Part shown: in pieces, positions 33,654 through 45,440 of the stretch
Layout of the letters: the number at the start of each line of letters is the position of its first letter
How positions within the stretch are numbered: the first letter of the stretch is position 1
Source of the DNA: Scilla litardierei
Lineage: Eukaryota > Streptophyta > Magnoliopsida > Asparagales > Asparagaceae
NCBI GenBank assembly: GCA_030789695.1
Contig: CM061139.1
Span: forward strand, 7,827,878-7,891,877
DNA: 64,000 nt
Direction: 5' to 3'
Notes under the pieces: model-generated
What the model was told of the DNA's origin: nothing
Databases searched by the model: none
Seen by the model: the letters and a program-made list of their open reading frames with translations, nothing else
Made by a program: the position numbers and the translations under genes

Positions 33654-36424
33654 ATGTACACGAGATCTACGGCGGGCCCTAAAGCTTTATTATTTGATCC
33701 CGAGATCGAACGTACCGCGCGGAGACTTAGAGCGGAAAAGAGACAAAATCCGGAAGGGAGGTATATGACCAACCCGAAAACTCCTGAAGAATTGGCGGCA
33801 AGGATGGCAAGGATAATTTCTATTCGTGATAGGCTTCGGCCTAAGACCTCTTCTACTACCTCGTCCATTGCCGTGCCGCAGTTGGCGGCTGACAAGAACT
33901 TCGAGCTAAAGACTGGATTGGTGGGTTTGATGCAACAAGACCCATTTCATGGGAACGCCCATGAGAACCCCCACTACCACATCCAATTATTCTTGTCAAA
34001 GTGCGCCACATTCCAGATGCCGGGGTCTCCATCGATGCTATCAGACTGCGTCTCTTCCCCTTCATGCTTAAGGACAAGGCACTCTATTGGTTGAGGACGC
34101 AGGCTGACGGAGTCTTCACCACTTGGGACGAGTTGGCGAGTGCATTTATTGATAAGTTCTATCCGCCATCCAAGACGGTGAAGATCCGGAGCGCTCTCAT
34201 GTCCTTCAAGCAAGGACCACAGGAGACGCTCTATGAATCTTGGGAGCGTTTTAAGGATTTGCAGCATCAATGCCCGCACCACAGTATAGAAGATTGGGAG
34301 CTAGTTCATAGCTTCTACAACGGTCTCCAACCGGGGACCAAACAAATTATTGATGCCGTGGCGAATGGTGCTATCTTGTCAAAGACTCCCGAGGAAGCTA
34401 CGGCCCTAATTGAGGAGATGGCCTCAAATAACCAACAATGGGGCGATGAGCGAGGACACTCTACGTCCTCCTTAAACCCAACTAGCATCTACGAGGCAAA
34501 GGCCGTAGCGGAGCTTACGAGCAAGTTTGATTCTCTCCACAAGGTAGTGGAGAGATTGGAGAAGTTCATCACGGAGCCCCAAGGGACCCCTTCCACCTCC
34601 GCGCCGACGAACCAAATGTGTGATTGGCAAGACCAATCTCAAGCCATGTACTCGGGAGGAGAGCAAGTAGAAGGATCCTTGTAGCAAGTAAAATATGTTG
34701 CGGGGAACCAAGGGTATTGGGCCAATCCGGCCACAAGAAATCATCCCGGATTCTCTTACGCCAACAATGAAGGAGCTTTGAACCCGCCACAACAACCACC
34801 TCAACAAGCTCGACCACCACCACCCCAACAACAATACTATCCACCGAGGGGGCCTCCACAACAAAACTTTCAACCAAAGCAACAAGTTCCACCATATAGG
34901 CCTCCCGGATACAACCAAGGGTGGAGGAATCAAAATCAAAACCCTCCACAAGCTCCACAACGATCCGACTTCGAAACTAGAGTGGAGGCGTTCATGGTCG
35001 AGCAAAATAAGGTAAATGCTAGCTTGAAGGCGGGGCAAGACTCCCTTAATACCGTTGTGGCTCAAATATCGGAGCAATTGGCGTTGCTCAATCGGAACAC
35101 TCAAAGATTGCCGGCGCAACCGGAGCAAAACCCACGGGGCAACACGGGCCACATCAATGCCGTAGTTGCAGTTACTACTAGAGGCAGGAAGGACACCACC
35201 CCCGCCATGATTCCTATTGAGGAGCCCGTGGAGGAAAGCTTGGAGCCAATTGAGCCGATAGTTGAAGTTGGAAAGGAGAAGGAGCCACAAGACAAAGAGA
35301 AATCTAGAGCGGAGCAATTGATTGAGGAAAGGCGCTTCATACCACCGGTCCCATTCCCCCAAAGGCTCGCTAGAGCGAAAATGGAAAAAAGGCTAGCAAA
35401 ATTTCTCGAGTACCTAAGAGGAGTTAGCCTTAACATTCCCTTCCTTGACGCCATCGTCGAGATCCCCACGTATGCTAAATTTTTGAAGGACTTGATTTCG
35501 GGGAGCAAAAGGAAGGAGAAGATCATGCTAGCCGAGGAGGGCTCTTGGTTCACCAAGAGAGAGAAGGAGCCGGCAAAATTTAAAGATCCGGGGAGTTTTC
35601 GGATTCCTTGCACCTTGGGCGGCGTCCCTCTTCAAAAGGCGTTGGTTGATCTTGGGGCTAGTGTGAGCCTCATGCCTCTCTCCATGTTCTTAAGGCTAAA
35701 CACCGGGACAAAGTTGAAACCCACCGACATGCGCATTCAATTAGCCGATGGACGGATAACAAGGCCGGTGGGGATTGCCGAAGACATACCGCTACAAGTC
35801 CCGGGTGGAATATGCTTGCCATGTGACTTCGTGATCATGGACGCCAAGGAGGAGGGAGACACTTCATTGATACTTGGACGCCCGTTCCTCGCCACCGCCG
35901 GAGTAATTGTTGACGTGCGCGAAGTCACCCTAACCTTAAACGTCGGCAACATCGAGGTGGAGCTCCACATTCCTAAGGCTATGAAGCACATGCCTTACCA
36001 CGAGGAACTTGACTACATGGACCTCCTCGACGAGGTGATTGAAGAGGCGATTCCTCACTCAATTGGCGCTCTTTTTGACGAAGATTTTGAGGATGGCCTG
36101 GATTTGGGCCACGATGAGAATAGAAATGATTCCCCCGACCTCTCCGCTGAAAATGATGAAGGCGACGCTGATGTCGCAAGGATTCGAGAGCTCTGCAAGC
36201 TCGCGAAACTAAAGTCTCCGAAGAAAGCTCCGCCGGCACGGAGATCGGCATCACCGGTAAAACCGTTGACCGGAGCAAATGCTAGCTTGGGGGAGCCTCC
36301 CCCCAAGACTATTCGAGACAAGAGACCACCGCGGGAGAACACGACGCCGCAACTTCCCAATCCAAGCGTTCTCCCCGGAAAGTTTGATGGGTGCATCTCA
36401 TATGCACCAAACATCCCGCATTGA
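33654..36424 (+). pseudogene. Athila-type gag with aspartic protease
   Basis: The ATG at 33654 starts a basic N-terminus. A frameshift near 34000 leads into the gag core (AIRLRLFPF, DKALYWL, FIDKFYPP, KFYPPSKT, SWERFKDL, CPHH, KTPEEA). A TAG at 34682-34684 interrupts it. The same frame continues through a Pro/Gln-rich linker to the protease, where the catalytic site reads VDLGASVSLMP, the DLGAS form usual for Athila/Tat, followed by LILGRPFLATAG. The frame ends at 36424 where reverse transcriptase would be expected. The product would be capsid plus protease only. Confidence 0.9.
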
Positions 36425-36469
36425 TTGAAAATTATAGGGGGTCGAACTCACGACCTTAAACGAGCACTT

Positions 36470-36487
36470 GTCGGGAGGCAACCCGAC
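36470..36487 (+). other. Post-pol-type stem-loop
   Basis: GTCGGG AGGCAA CCCGAC is a 6-bp perfect stem. From memory, similar GGGAGGCAACCC motifs follow the pol end in Athila-like elements. Here it comes right after protease, marking where pol was lost. Confidence 0.55.
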
Positions 36488-36752
36488 GGTTTTTGCTTTA
36501 TTTTTACTTTTCCATTATTTTCATTTTAGAAATTTTTAGTGTTTTGAGTCGTTCGCCCAAAAATTTTGTGATAACGGGTCCTATTTTTCTTGACAGGAGA
36601 GGAGATAGGTAGATCCATCATGAGGAGGATGAACGAGTCGACGAGGAGCGCCCCAAGAAGGCGCTCGACGCTTAGGAGGAAGATGAAATTGATTGGAGGA
36701 AGAAAGACAGAGTTTAGAGCCAAAACGAAGACAAACAGCAGAACACAAGGCT

Positions 36753-37080
36753 CACTCGGCCGAGTATACTAGTCACTCGGCCGAGTACACAAGTTCGTCC
36801 GGCCGAGCCGCTCACGAACGAGGGAAGTCTGCTGTGCCCAACTCTCTGTTTATTTTCTTGATTTCGATATAACTGCTACTTGGCCGAGTATATATATTCA
36901 CTCGGCCGAGTGAAACGGATACCTTCCTAGGGCGAGTCATGCCGAGTAGCTTGAGTCACTCGGCCGAATGGACTTACTCCACTCGGCCGACGCTGGCAAA
37001 GCCACTCGGCCGAAGCGATAGCGGGGAGGAAATTTTCATTGGCCTCGCTCGGCCGAGTGACCACGTCACTCGGCCGAGTC
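36753..37080. repeat. Internal copy of the CACTCGGCCGAGTG array
   Basis: About ten copies of the element's own U3 palindrome lie outside the LTRs, between gag-protease and the 3' ORF. The spacers differ from the LTR array, so it is not a recent local copy of the LTR. A TATA box follows 10 bp later. Confidence 0.9.
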
Positions 37081-37090
37081 GTAACTTTTT

Positions 37091-37098
37091 TATATAAA
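37091..37098 (+). promoter_or_regulatory. Candidate internal promoter TATA box for the 3' ORF
   Basis: TATATAAAGG follows the internal array by 10 bp. It is succeeded by a C-rich leader-like stretch (37110-37330) resembling plant 5' UTRs. A possible 3' splice site (TTTCATGCGCAG, ending about 37463) precedes the 3' ORF frame. A separate transcript for that ORF is inferred. Confidence 0.55.
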
Positions 37099-37555
37099 GG
37101 GCGAGGGGGGGCGCATTTTTCGAAACGCAAAACCCCCAAAACACCCGCGCCCCTTCAGCTCCCTCGCCCGATCCTCGCTCGATCGCGCCCCCACTCGCCC
37201 GACCGTCACTGCCATGCCGCCGCTCGGCCCGCCACCGCCGGCCGAACACCCCCGTCGCCTCGCCCGAGTCGCCGCCGGCGGCCGTGCCTCCGGTCACCTC
37301 CGGTACCCCTATTTCGCCTATTTTTGCCTCTTTTGTGTATTTTTCGAGGATCCGTGTATTAATCGAACCCCTAACCCAAATCAATTCCTATATCTATCTA
37401 TTATACCCCTAATGCTCCATACATTTTGAATATTACCCGCTGAAATCGCCGTTTCATGCGCAGGTTGCTTTTTAGAGCTTAGGGGAGCCCAGGGGAGCTT
37501 CTACGGGCTGATCCGGACTTCGCGGAGGCGCTGACTTCGCACGCTTCCACTGCTT

Positions 37556-39762
37556 AGCACTCGCGGCGTGTCGGGGTACACTCTTTCCACTCTTTTACAC
37601 GCACCGCACTTTTTTCACTTTTCGGCGCGCTCGGGGCCGGTATACCGCCCCGGACACGGCCGCGGTCGAAGAGAGCTTCCGCCAAGCGGAAGCGGTCGGA
37701 TGATGCCGGCCCCTCCCACGAGTTGGAGGACTCACCTCCTCCGTCCCCCACACACCCCGCACACCCAGCACAGCCTGCAGGCCCCGAACACCCCGCACAT
37801 CCTGCAGTGCACCCACAGCCCGCACAGCCTCTCCCTGCCGACCCACAGCCACCACCACCGGCTCCACTGGTCGGGCCGCTCGGGATTACATTTCGAGACG
37901 ATGCACACCGCGCCGTCTTCGAGTGTATCTCCCAGCGCTCGATCGTACCCTCCAGGTTTGCACACCTCACTGACCTAGGACGCCTGGGGGTACTAGAGGG
38001 GATGCTCACGTTGTACGACAACGTGGGCTGGCGAGATTTTCTGCAGGTGTCGGCGGATACTTTTACCCGCCCGACACTTGAGATTTTGAGTTCGATCGCC
38101 CGGACCGACGAGGGATGCTCATTCCGGTTCATGGATCGAGAGTGCCAGGTCACTCTCGATATGATGAGAGCATCCTTCTCGTGGCCCGCTGTCCCCGGAG
38201 CCGATCGCGGTTACGGCCCCACCCATATCCCCCCACCTTCCTTCGACGCCGGTGCCTTCTGGGCCCGGATTACGGGTCACCACGCTACCTTTGACCCTAG
38301 TAGGGCCAAGGCCTCGGCCATTGTCCACCCCTGCCTCCGCATAGCCCAGCGCCTCATGGCGACCACCTTTTTGGCTAGATATGAGCCGGGCACGATGTCT
38401 ACGCCAGAGCTCTACATGCTATATGCGATGACACGTCCCAGAGCTCTATCTAGGGATGGAGACGAGCTTGTCCCCGCCGTCGTGATCGACATTGCGGCTT
38501 GGTTTTTAGACTGCATCATTGTATCGGTGGGCGCTCGCTCACCGATATGCTGCGGCGGTCTGATCACCTTGCTTACCATGATGACCGGCGAGGACCTACC
38601 TGACGACTTGCGACGGGTCCCGGGCCCCACTTCTCTGTCGATAGACGTTATGGCCCGGATGAAGATGCTTCGTCCGCATGGTGAGCGTCACTGGGTCTGG
38701 TTGCACGGCCCTTACGGTGCCGACTACATGATTCTCCCGAGCCCTGCTCGGACTCAGATTGCACCAGCCCACGTCGACTGGCTCCCTGCGATGGATGTTC
38801 TCATCCCCGCTGCCTATGTGCTCGAGGCCGAGGAGGCCGAGCAGGCCCACGCTGCCCACGCTGCCCAGGCTGCCCCCGCAGACCCTGCTGCACACCCTGC
38901 CGAGCCTGCTACCGACCCTGTTGACCCAGTGGCCCCTTAGCCCATACCTAATGTTTCCGCTGCTCCTGATACTTCTGTCCCCACTTCTGTCAGTGTCACG
39001 AGTACCTCAGCTGAGCCCACTTCCACCACTTCCACCATTTCCGCGGCTGTCACCACTATCACCACCACACCCACTACCACCGCTGGCCCTCTGTCTGCTG
39101 AGCCGATTTCCTCTGCCCCACCCGAGCGCCCGCCGACCGTAGTCGAGTGCGGAGAGCCCTCTGTCTCCACTGCCGCTGTATTTTTCGAGAGTGTCGTGGC
39201 GTCTGTCCACACTTCTGTGCCACTGACCTCTCTGGCCGCCTCGCTGCCACTTTTGCACACTTCTTTCACTGCCGCTGCCTCCACTTCTCACCAGCCGGTG
39301 TCCCGGCCTCACACTGAGGCCAGGCCCACATTTGCAGGCACGGCACCTTTTGTCCCCTTCCCTGCTGAGCCTGTTACATACTCTACTCGCGTACGCCAGC
39401 CTCGCCCTGCACAGCCTAGACCGGTGCGTCCCTCTGCCCCACCCCCGCCCGACACTGTACTGCAGAGCATACGTGCTCTTGAGTTGGCGGTGAGTGGTCT
39501 TAGAGGTGACCTTAGGACCCTGTCCTCCACCGTCTCTGCGATGGCTGGACGCTTCGAGCTGATCCCCCAGATCCATTACTGTCTCACCCAGGTTCTGGAG
39601 CGTCTCCCGCGCGTACCCCCACCCACCCAGCAGGTTCCCACACACACTTCCACACACACTAGACCTGCTTCCACTTCCACGCCCACCCCAGCTCAGCAGC
39701 CTACACCACCACCACCACCACCTCCGCCTCAGGACGGAGACGGCGCAGCACCACCTTCTTAG
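37556..39762 (+). pseudogene. Athila-like 3' accessory ORF (env-like position)
   Basis: The frame is open from 37556 with no ATG before about 37723. A first exon or upstream start may supply one. It begins with a basic RSKRASAKRKRS stretch (possible nuclear signal), then a Pro/His-rich repeat (HPAHPAQP), then a folded domain of about 300 residues. That domain has VGWRDFL, a CSFRFMDRECQVTLDMMR block and helical segments, and resembles the plant ATHILA ORF-1/Transposase_32 type. A TAG at 38938-38940 interrupts. The frame then continues through a Thr/Ser/Pro-rich region and a predicted helical SIRALELAVSGLRGDL segment to 39762. I see no signal peptide, so a true envelope role is doubtful. Function is unknown. 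Confidence 0.7.
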
Positions 39763-41688
39763 GTACCCTTGATGCCTTGATTTATTCCTGCCGTTGTGCT
39801 GCCCGTTTCTGCTGGGTCCTGTTGCACTTTTTGTCCACCCCCCTCCCCTCCCTTATTATGGTATTCTCTTTTTGATCATATCTTCTTATATCTATTTTGG
39901 GAGAGAGGGAGAGTTTTTGGTGACACTTATATCTATGTATCGCTCCTATCTGTGCATGCATCATGTCCGCATCATATTTTCATTTCTTTATTTTACCTTT
40001 TTCTTTTCATTTTTCCATGCATGCATCCTCACTTGCCCCTCCCATCGCTTGTCTCTCGGTGTGCCACACTTTGCACATTGAGGACACTGTGCCATTTAGC
40101 TTGGGGGAGTGAGTTCTCACGTTCCTTTTCGATTTGCCACCTTTATTTTTAGTTTTTCACGCCATTTTTTCGCTTTTGCACTTATTTTTCATCATTTTTC
40201 TTTTATTTTGCCATGCATCACGTTTTTCTTATTTTCCTGTGTGCCGCATTGCATAGTTTTATTTTTCCTTTATCTTTATTTCTTTCTTTTTCATCTCATG
40301 CTAGAGATGAATTTTCTATGATGATGATGACGTTGGATTTAGCTTACTCTATATGCATGCTATATTTGTCATGTCTTAGGTTTTATTTCAGATATCATAT
40401 GCTATGACTTGCCTTGCATTTAGAGATAGTAACCCACACTTTTTCCGCATGAAAATGGATGAAATTTTATTATTAGCTGAGTCTGAATATTCATATGTAT
40501 GCTATCACAGAAAACACACCAAGATTCACGCATTGAATGCTTATATCTGGAGTACTGACTTTCTTTTCCTATATCACTTCTATATGCATGAATTGTACAC
40601 TTCACTTCAGGATGATTGAATGATGTTAGCTATGATAAATCTGGATTAGTTAGCTTTTTTGTGATCGAAACTGAGTAGATTAGATTACCCTGCTGAAGTT
40701 GTCATGCATGTCTTTTAGAGTGAACCGAGAGTTATATTTATTTCTTTCTCCACAAATCTTGAACATCATTTCTCTACCTTTCAAATCATTGGTGAATCTC
40801 CCCTTAGTGATTCTATTTTATGGCATTTTCCCCCGCTACTAATTCCTAGCTCCAAATCTCTTATTCTATAAAAAAAAGAGAGAGAAAAACATTCTTGTAC
40901 ATCATTATCTCTCTCTGAGTTGGGATCGTTGTGTATATATTGCTTATTAAAAAAAACAAAAGAAAAAAGAAAAGAGGAAAAATCCTGAATAAAAGATCCC
41001 ATCTCACTTTCTTTCTTTCTTCTTTCTTTTCGTTGCTTTTGGAGCTATATGTATAAAAAAAATGGGGATGTAAATATTTTTTATGCCACCACGCTTATAG
41101 ATAAGCTTGGGGGAGGGGATCCATTGATGTGTGAGAGAGTGACTACTTGACATTGCACGACAACCTAGGCTAAGTAATATTCTATACTCGGTGAGATTAT
41201 TTTAGTTTTACGAAATCCAGAAATCTAAGCCTAGCGTTCATTTCATGAAATCCATACTTTTCTATTCTCTCTATTCTATAGTGTGATACTCATATACTCC
41301 TGATAGAAAGCGTTCAATTGAAAAGTGTGTGATCTGTGATTTGTATACCGCTTTAAATGATTCAGACGACGTTAATTTTAAAATCATTCCGTTTTTCATG
41401 AATATATCGTTTTTCGTGGGTTTTCTATTTCTATTTGCACTATTATACTATGATATCAAAATAAAATTCTTTGACATGTATTTTTCATTCGGTGCATGCT
41501 ATAAGAGTAAGTGAAACCCACGTCCTGAGAAAATGATCTAGTATCCTACCTCTTCGCTTCTTTCTTTCTTTATTTTCATTTCGTTTTCATTCTTCTTCGT
41601 TTTTTCATTTTTCTTTTTTTTCGCCGTTTTCGTTTTCCAAATCCACCGGGTTCACCTTTTACTTATCTTCCTCGAGGACGAGTAAGAG
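39763..41688 (+). other. 3' non-coding region of the Athila-like element
   Basis: Long T-rich sequence without a credible gene. A TTGAGGACACTGTGCCATTT block at 40077 leads into AGCTTGGGGGAG (about 40098), and AAGCTTGGGGGAG recurs at 41101. Such blocks are typical of Athila 3' regions and duplicate the polypurine tract. The short hydrophobic frames here come from T-rich composition. Confidence 0.7.
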
Positions 41689-41705
41689 GCAAGCTTGGGG
41701 GATTT
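41689..41705 (+). other. Polypurine tract of the Athila-like element
   Basis: GGCAAGCTTGGGGGATT is directly followed by the 3' LTR start TGATCACTCC. It is the third AAGCTTGGGGGA-like tract in the 3' region. Confidence 0.85.
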
Positions 41706-43415
41706 TGATCACTCCTTATTTTACACCTTTTTTCCGCATGTTTGCATGCCATTTAGATCGCCCAAATCATGTTTTTCACGATATATCGACGATTTTGCGA
41801 TGCTTTTCATGATTTGTTGTTTTTGTCGCATTTCAGGTGATTCGGCGCGATTTGGAGTGATCTCGAGATGCGCTTACTCTAGACGGTCACCGACGACCTC
41901 CCCGAGGGGTATTTTGCTGTTGGAGAGGAGCGGAAGAAGAATGGACGTCGCAGGAGCGACGAGGAGGCCAAAATAAGCAGATTGGGCATTTTTTGTGTCC
42001 CACTCGGCCGAGTGGAGGAGCCACTCGGCCGACCAGCGAGACACTGCTCGGCCGACCAGTTCAGACACGATTTCTATGTGCACCTCGGCCGAGCACCGAA
42101 GACCACATCGACCGAGTGAAGATATCTCGTCCGCCCGAGTGGCGCCCAGACGAAGCCCCTCCAAAACATCGAAGTTACTGTTTTTCGGCTGCCTGAACTT
42201 CAGAAGACCCACTCGGCCGAGTGGTAAATCCCGTCCGCCCGAGTGCAGCGAAGTCATCGGTCGAGTGACGACAACTCACTCGGCCGAGCCGCCCCCGAAG
42301 TAGAGACCCCTGAAGGCCCTGACTTACTGGAAAATTACAGGGTTTCTCACTCGGCCAAGCGACTTTTGTCACTCGGCCGAGTGCGATGCGCTGCCTGTAG
42401 CGAAAACTGCGGAAAACAGGCTGTGCAAGGGCATTTTGGTCACAATTTTTGGACGATTTTTGGGGCTATTTAAACCCTGTTTTTACCCTAGTTTTGGGGG
42501 CTCTCTCTTAGATTTTTTGCAGCTTTTTAGATTAGTTTTTTTAGCTTTATTCTTGTGATTGGAGAAGGAGCAAAACTTGGATTTTTGTTGGATTAATTGA
42601 AGAACTACATTGGTTTGCATCTCTTTTCCCTAAAAATTCTATTTTTATTGTTTATACCATTGTTGTGATAAATTCTATTGCTTATCTCAACGATTATTTT
42701 TGTGATCTTGCTATGATTTGTGAGTAGTCTCCACGTCTTGGGGCGTGGGGATGAACCCTACAAGCCCACCTTCATATTTGTGATGAATTGGTAGAAATTG
42801 AGCTAGAATTGCTATTAGAGATTAGATTGGGATCGATTTACTACGGATTGCTAGGTATTCTTATCAATCGGGATTTGCAAGAGATTGGATCCCAATTTGA
42901 TAGGAAGCCCTAGAAATCCGAATTGGGTTGGAGTCGGATTTTTCGAAGTATCGGTTTGCAAGAGATTGGACCGATACTAGGATTCCCGGTTGCAATTCTA
43001 TACCGATACCCGTTTGCAAGAGATTGGACGGGTAGGAACTATCCTAATCTAGATCGTGGACCGAGTTTGCAAGAGATTGGGCTCGGTGCGCGATTGGACG
43101 ATGATGTTGATCCTAATGCTAGCTTCCCTAGGGTAGGGTTTGCAAGAGATTGGACCCGACCCTAGGATAGCTATAGACCGGCAACAGCGCGAGAGCGTGA
43201 GCTTGGTTCTACATTCAGTTGCAACTAGTTCATCCGAATTCTCATTCTAGCAATTTTGATACCGATGAACCACATTTATGAAGTATGGTGTGTAGCGGGG
43301 ATTCCCCATTCCCTAGACGTTCTTTATTTGATTTGATATTTCGCACATTTGTCTGACGATTGTGACAGGATCGCCAAAGGCAAATTTCTCTTCTTAAATA
43401 GCCAGGTTGATCGGA
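41706..43415 (+). mobile_element. 3' LTR of the Athila-like element, right end missing
   Basis: Near-identical to 31679-33385, with a handful of substitutions by eye. It carries the array (42000-42384), TATA (about 42467) and the five hairpins (42864-43166). Homology stops at GTTGATCGGA, so the last 110 bp including GATCA are gone and LINE sequence follows at once. Confidence 0.9.
42864..43166 (+). repeat. Five constant-loop hairpins, 3' LTR copy
   Basis: This is the same set as 32832-33137. Two stems differ between the LTRs: here the third stem is fully paired (TACCCGT/ACGGGTA) and the first has GGGAT/ATCCC instead of GGAT/ATCC. The loop is unchanged in all five. Confidence 0.9.
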
Positions 43416-44880
43416 TTTGTCTGATGATTTGTTGGATTTTTGTCGTGCCAATTCTAAATCTTTTGAGGGAATTAAAAATCTGCTCACTGAGTTCAAATCC
43501 TTCACTGGCCTGGAAGTTAATTGGAATAAAAGTGCTGGTATATTCAGTAAAGGGGCCAAGGGACCTAGTAGTCTTGCTGATATTCTGGGTATTCGGCGCG
43601 TGCACTCCCTATCCACTTATTTGGGCCTCCCTCTGTCCCCTAAATACCCTAATGCTGCCATGTACGGTCGTCTGATTGATAAATGCAAGAGCAGGCTGCA
43701 GGGTTGGTCTTCATCTCTTTTATCCATAGCAGGGCGTATTGAGCTTGTCCGGTCTGTGATATACGGCATGGTTAGTTTTTGGATGCAAGCCTTTAGAATG
43801 CCTCAGTCCGTTCTGCGTTCTCTCACTTCCTTGTGCAGGAAATTTATATGGGGGAAGAATCACCTCTGGGCATGGAATGATATGTGTGCCCCCAAACATG
43901 AAGGGGGAGTGGGAATTAGGAATTTCACTGAACTTAATAACGCTTATGGGGTTAAACTGTCATGGCGCATGCTTACCCACAAAGGTATTTGGGCATCTCA
44001 TATGAGGAATCAGTATCTGAGCAATTCTGGGTTGTTTCGGGCAACTGCTCATCCCATGCATTCTGGAACCTGGAAATTCATCCTTCACTGCCGTGAGTTC
44101 ACCAAAAAGCTTACCAAACGTGTTGTCAGGGATGGTACTACTACATTATTCTGGTATGATAATTGGTTACCCTGTGGGCCTCTTTGTGATACTTATGATG
44201 TCCCTGCTGGGGAGGAGAGGAATATGGTTTGTGTTTACTGGTCTTCTGAGGGATGGGTGGATAACAATTCTCTGCGGCCGGTCCGACATCTTATCAATAG
44301 GGTGGTTTTGTCTGAGGGCAGCGACTCTTGGTCATGGGTTACAAAGTCTCCTACTCTTCACAATGCATGGGATGGTTCGCGGGCTATTAAGCCGCTTTTC
44401 CCTACTACAAGGTGGTCTGGTTTCAGGGGCACATCCCCAAGATGGCTATTACCTTATTACGAGCTTTCCACAGGAAACCGCTTACCCGGGATAAGCTCGT
44501 GCATTGGGGAGTGCATACTTCACCCTACTGTGTTTTATGTTCTGATAATGTTCATGAAAGCATGGATCATCTATTTTTTGAATGCCCCTATACTAACTAC
44601 CTCCTTTGCAGGAGCTTCCTTAAAATGGGGGTCACAACTACACTACCCACTACTTTGGCTGGTATTGGAGACCTGATACTCTCACTCTTTCACGGGAAGA
44701 ACAATGTGGGGAGATTGGCCAAAACTGTTTTGGCAGTGATGACTTGGCATATTTGGCAAGAGAGGAACAGAAGGATCTTTGAAGGAAACAATCAGATTTA
44801 GACTCTTCTTTTTGAAAATATCGCTGATGACGTCAGAATTGCCCTGAGGCAAGCTGATTGGGACCATGATTCTGATTTGG
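43416..44880 (+). pseudogene. LINE ORF2 part 3: second half of reverse transcriptase and zinc-binding tail
   Basis: The piece opens with SDDLLDFCRANSKSF, the DD-containing catalytic block, then LEVNWNKS, YLGLPLSPKY and GRLIDKCKSRLQGW. These are the usual plant L1 blocks after the active site. About 80-100 codons expected between 31678 and here are missing. Near 44410 the frame shifts. The other frame then encodes the zf-RVT domain (CVLCSDN.HESMDHLFFECPY) and a WHIWQERNRRIFE tail ending about 44800. Confidence 0.85.
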
Positions 44881-45061
44881 CGCCCCCTTCAAATTGAGGT
44901 TTGATTGATTAGTCTGGCACCTGTGTATTTTTTTGTTCTTTTTGACCCTACGGATAGCGGAAGGTGTCATGTATCTGCTGGGATATGGGCGCATGTGCTC
45001 ATGCCTCGGGTTACTCACATCCTTCTTCCATCTGTGAGCGTCTTGTATTGTTTACCTTTGA

Positions 45062-45069
45062 CTCAATAA
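45062..45069 (+). terminator. LINE polyadenylation signal
   Basis: TCAATAAA, about 20 bp before the LINE 3' end, which runs into a TA microsatellite rather than a clear poly(A) tail. Confidence 0.6.
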
Positions 45070-45085
45070 AGATAAAGCATATTCT

Positions 45086-45087
<2 letters not shown>

Positions 45088-45148
<61 letters not shown>

Positions 45149-45152
45149 AAAG

Positions 45153-45216
<64 letters not shown>
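45088..45216. repeat. TA microsatellites at the LINE 3' end
   Basis: Two TA runs (45088-45143 and about 45158-45216) are split by TTGAAAGATAA. The second is followed by ATGTTGT, matching the left side of the LINE. Long Ile-Tyr repeat frames across it are artefacts. Confidence 0.85.
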
Positions 45217-45218
<2 letters not shown>

Positions 45219-45440
45219 GTTGTTGTTGTTCTTTGTTATTTATGAGGTTGTCTTTGATATTAAAGTGGAGTAGTACGTGCACTATTCCAGCACATGTGCA
45301 GTGGACCTGCTATTTCTTTGTACTCTCTCTCTCTCTCTCTCCTCACTTCACCCTCATTCTTCAAAGTCATGGGAAAGGTTTTTTAATTTCTGTGTATTCT
45401 GGGGAGCGGGGCATGAGAGTTTTTGGTGGCCCATGCAGGT
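45217..45440 (+). mobile_element. Outer Tekay-like LTR end and start of its interior
   Basis: Host sequence resumes after the LINE. It includes a CT run at 45325 and ends GGGGAGCGGGGCATGAGA near 45417. That matches the reversed LTR end of the Tekay element, and TTTTTGGTGGCCCATGCAGG follows. The SIRE element inserted about 28 bp inside this interior. Confidence 0.55.

Larger units (their letters stand above)
31679..43415 (+). mobile_element. Athila-like gypsy element with gag, protease and 3' ORF but no RT or integrase
   Basis: About 11.7 kb. The 5' LTR is 31679-33495, tRNA-Asp primer site 33502, gag-protease 33654-36424, internal palindrome array plus TATA 36753-37098, 3' ORF about 37556-39762, polypurine tract by 41705 and 3' LTR 41706-43415. 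No reverse transcriptase, RNase H or integrase can be read anywhere in it, yet a post-pol-like hairpin follows gag directly. It must depend on a helper, so it is a large non-autonomous derivative. The 3' LTR lacks its last 110 bp. Confidence 0.9.
17304..45087 (+). mobile_element. L1-type LINE, split by two LTR retrotransposons
   Basis: This is a non-LTR retrotransposon with a 5' leader, ORF1 (17945-20114) and ORF2 in three pieces (20111-21265, 30988-31678, 43416-about 44880). A 3' UTR with AATAAA follows. The Tekay element excises exactly between ATGGT repeats. The Athila-like element does not, having lost its right end and some LINE codons. Flanking TA runs plus ATGTTGT look like the target duplication. 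Both ORFs carry stops and frameshifts, so the copy is inactive. Confidence 0.9.

Noticed and set aside
37214..37362. Short Pro/Arg-rich ORF after the internal TATA
   Set aside because: It lies in a C-rich leader, has no domain, and fits a 5' UTR or first exon better. I could not show that it joins the 3' ORF.
39794..40619. Hydrophobic plus-strand ORFs
   Set aside because: T-rich composition gives Phe/Leu runs; no start context, and conserved Athila 3' non-coding motifs lie within them.
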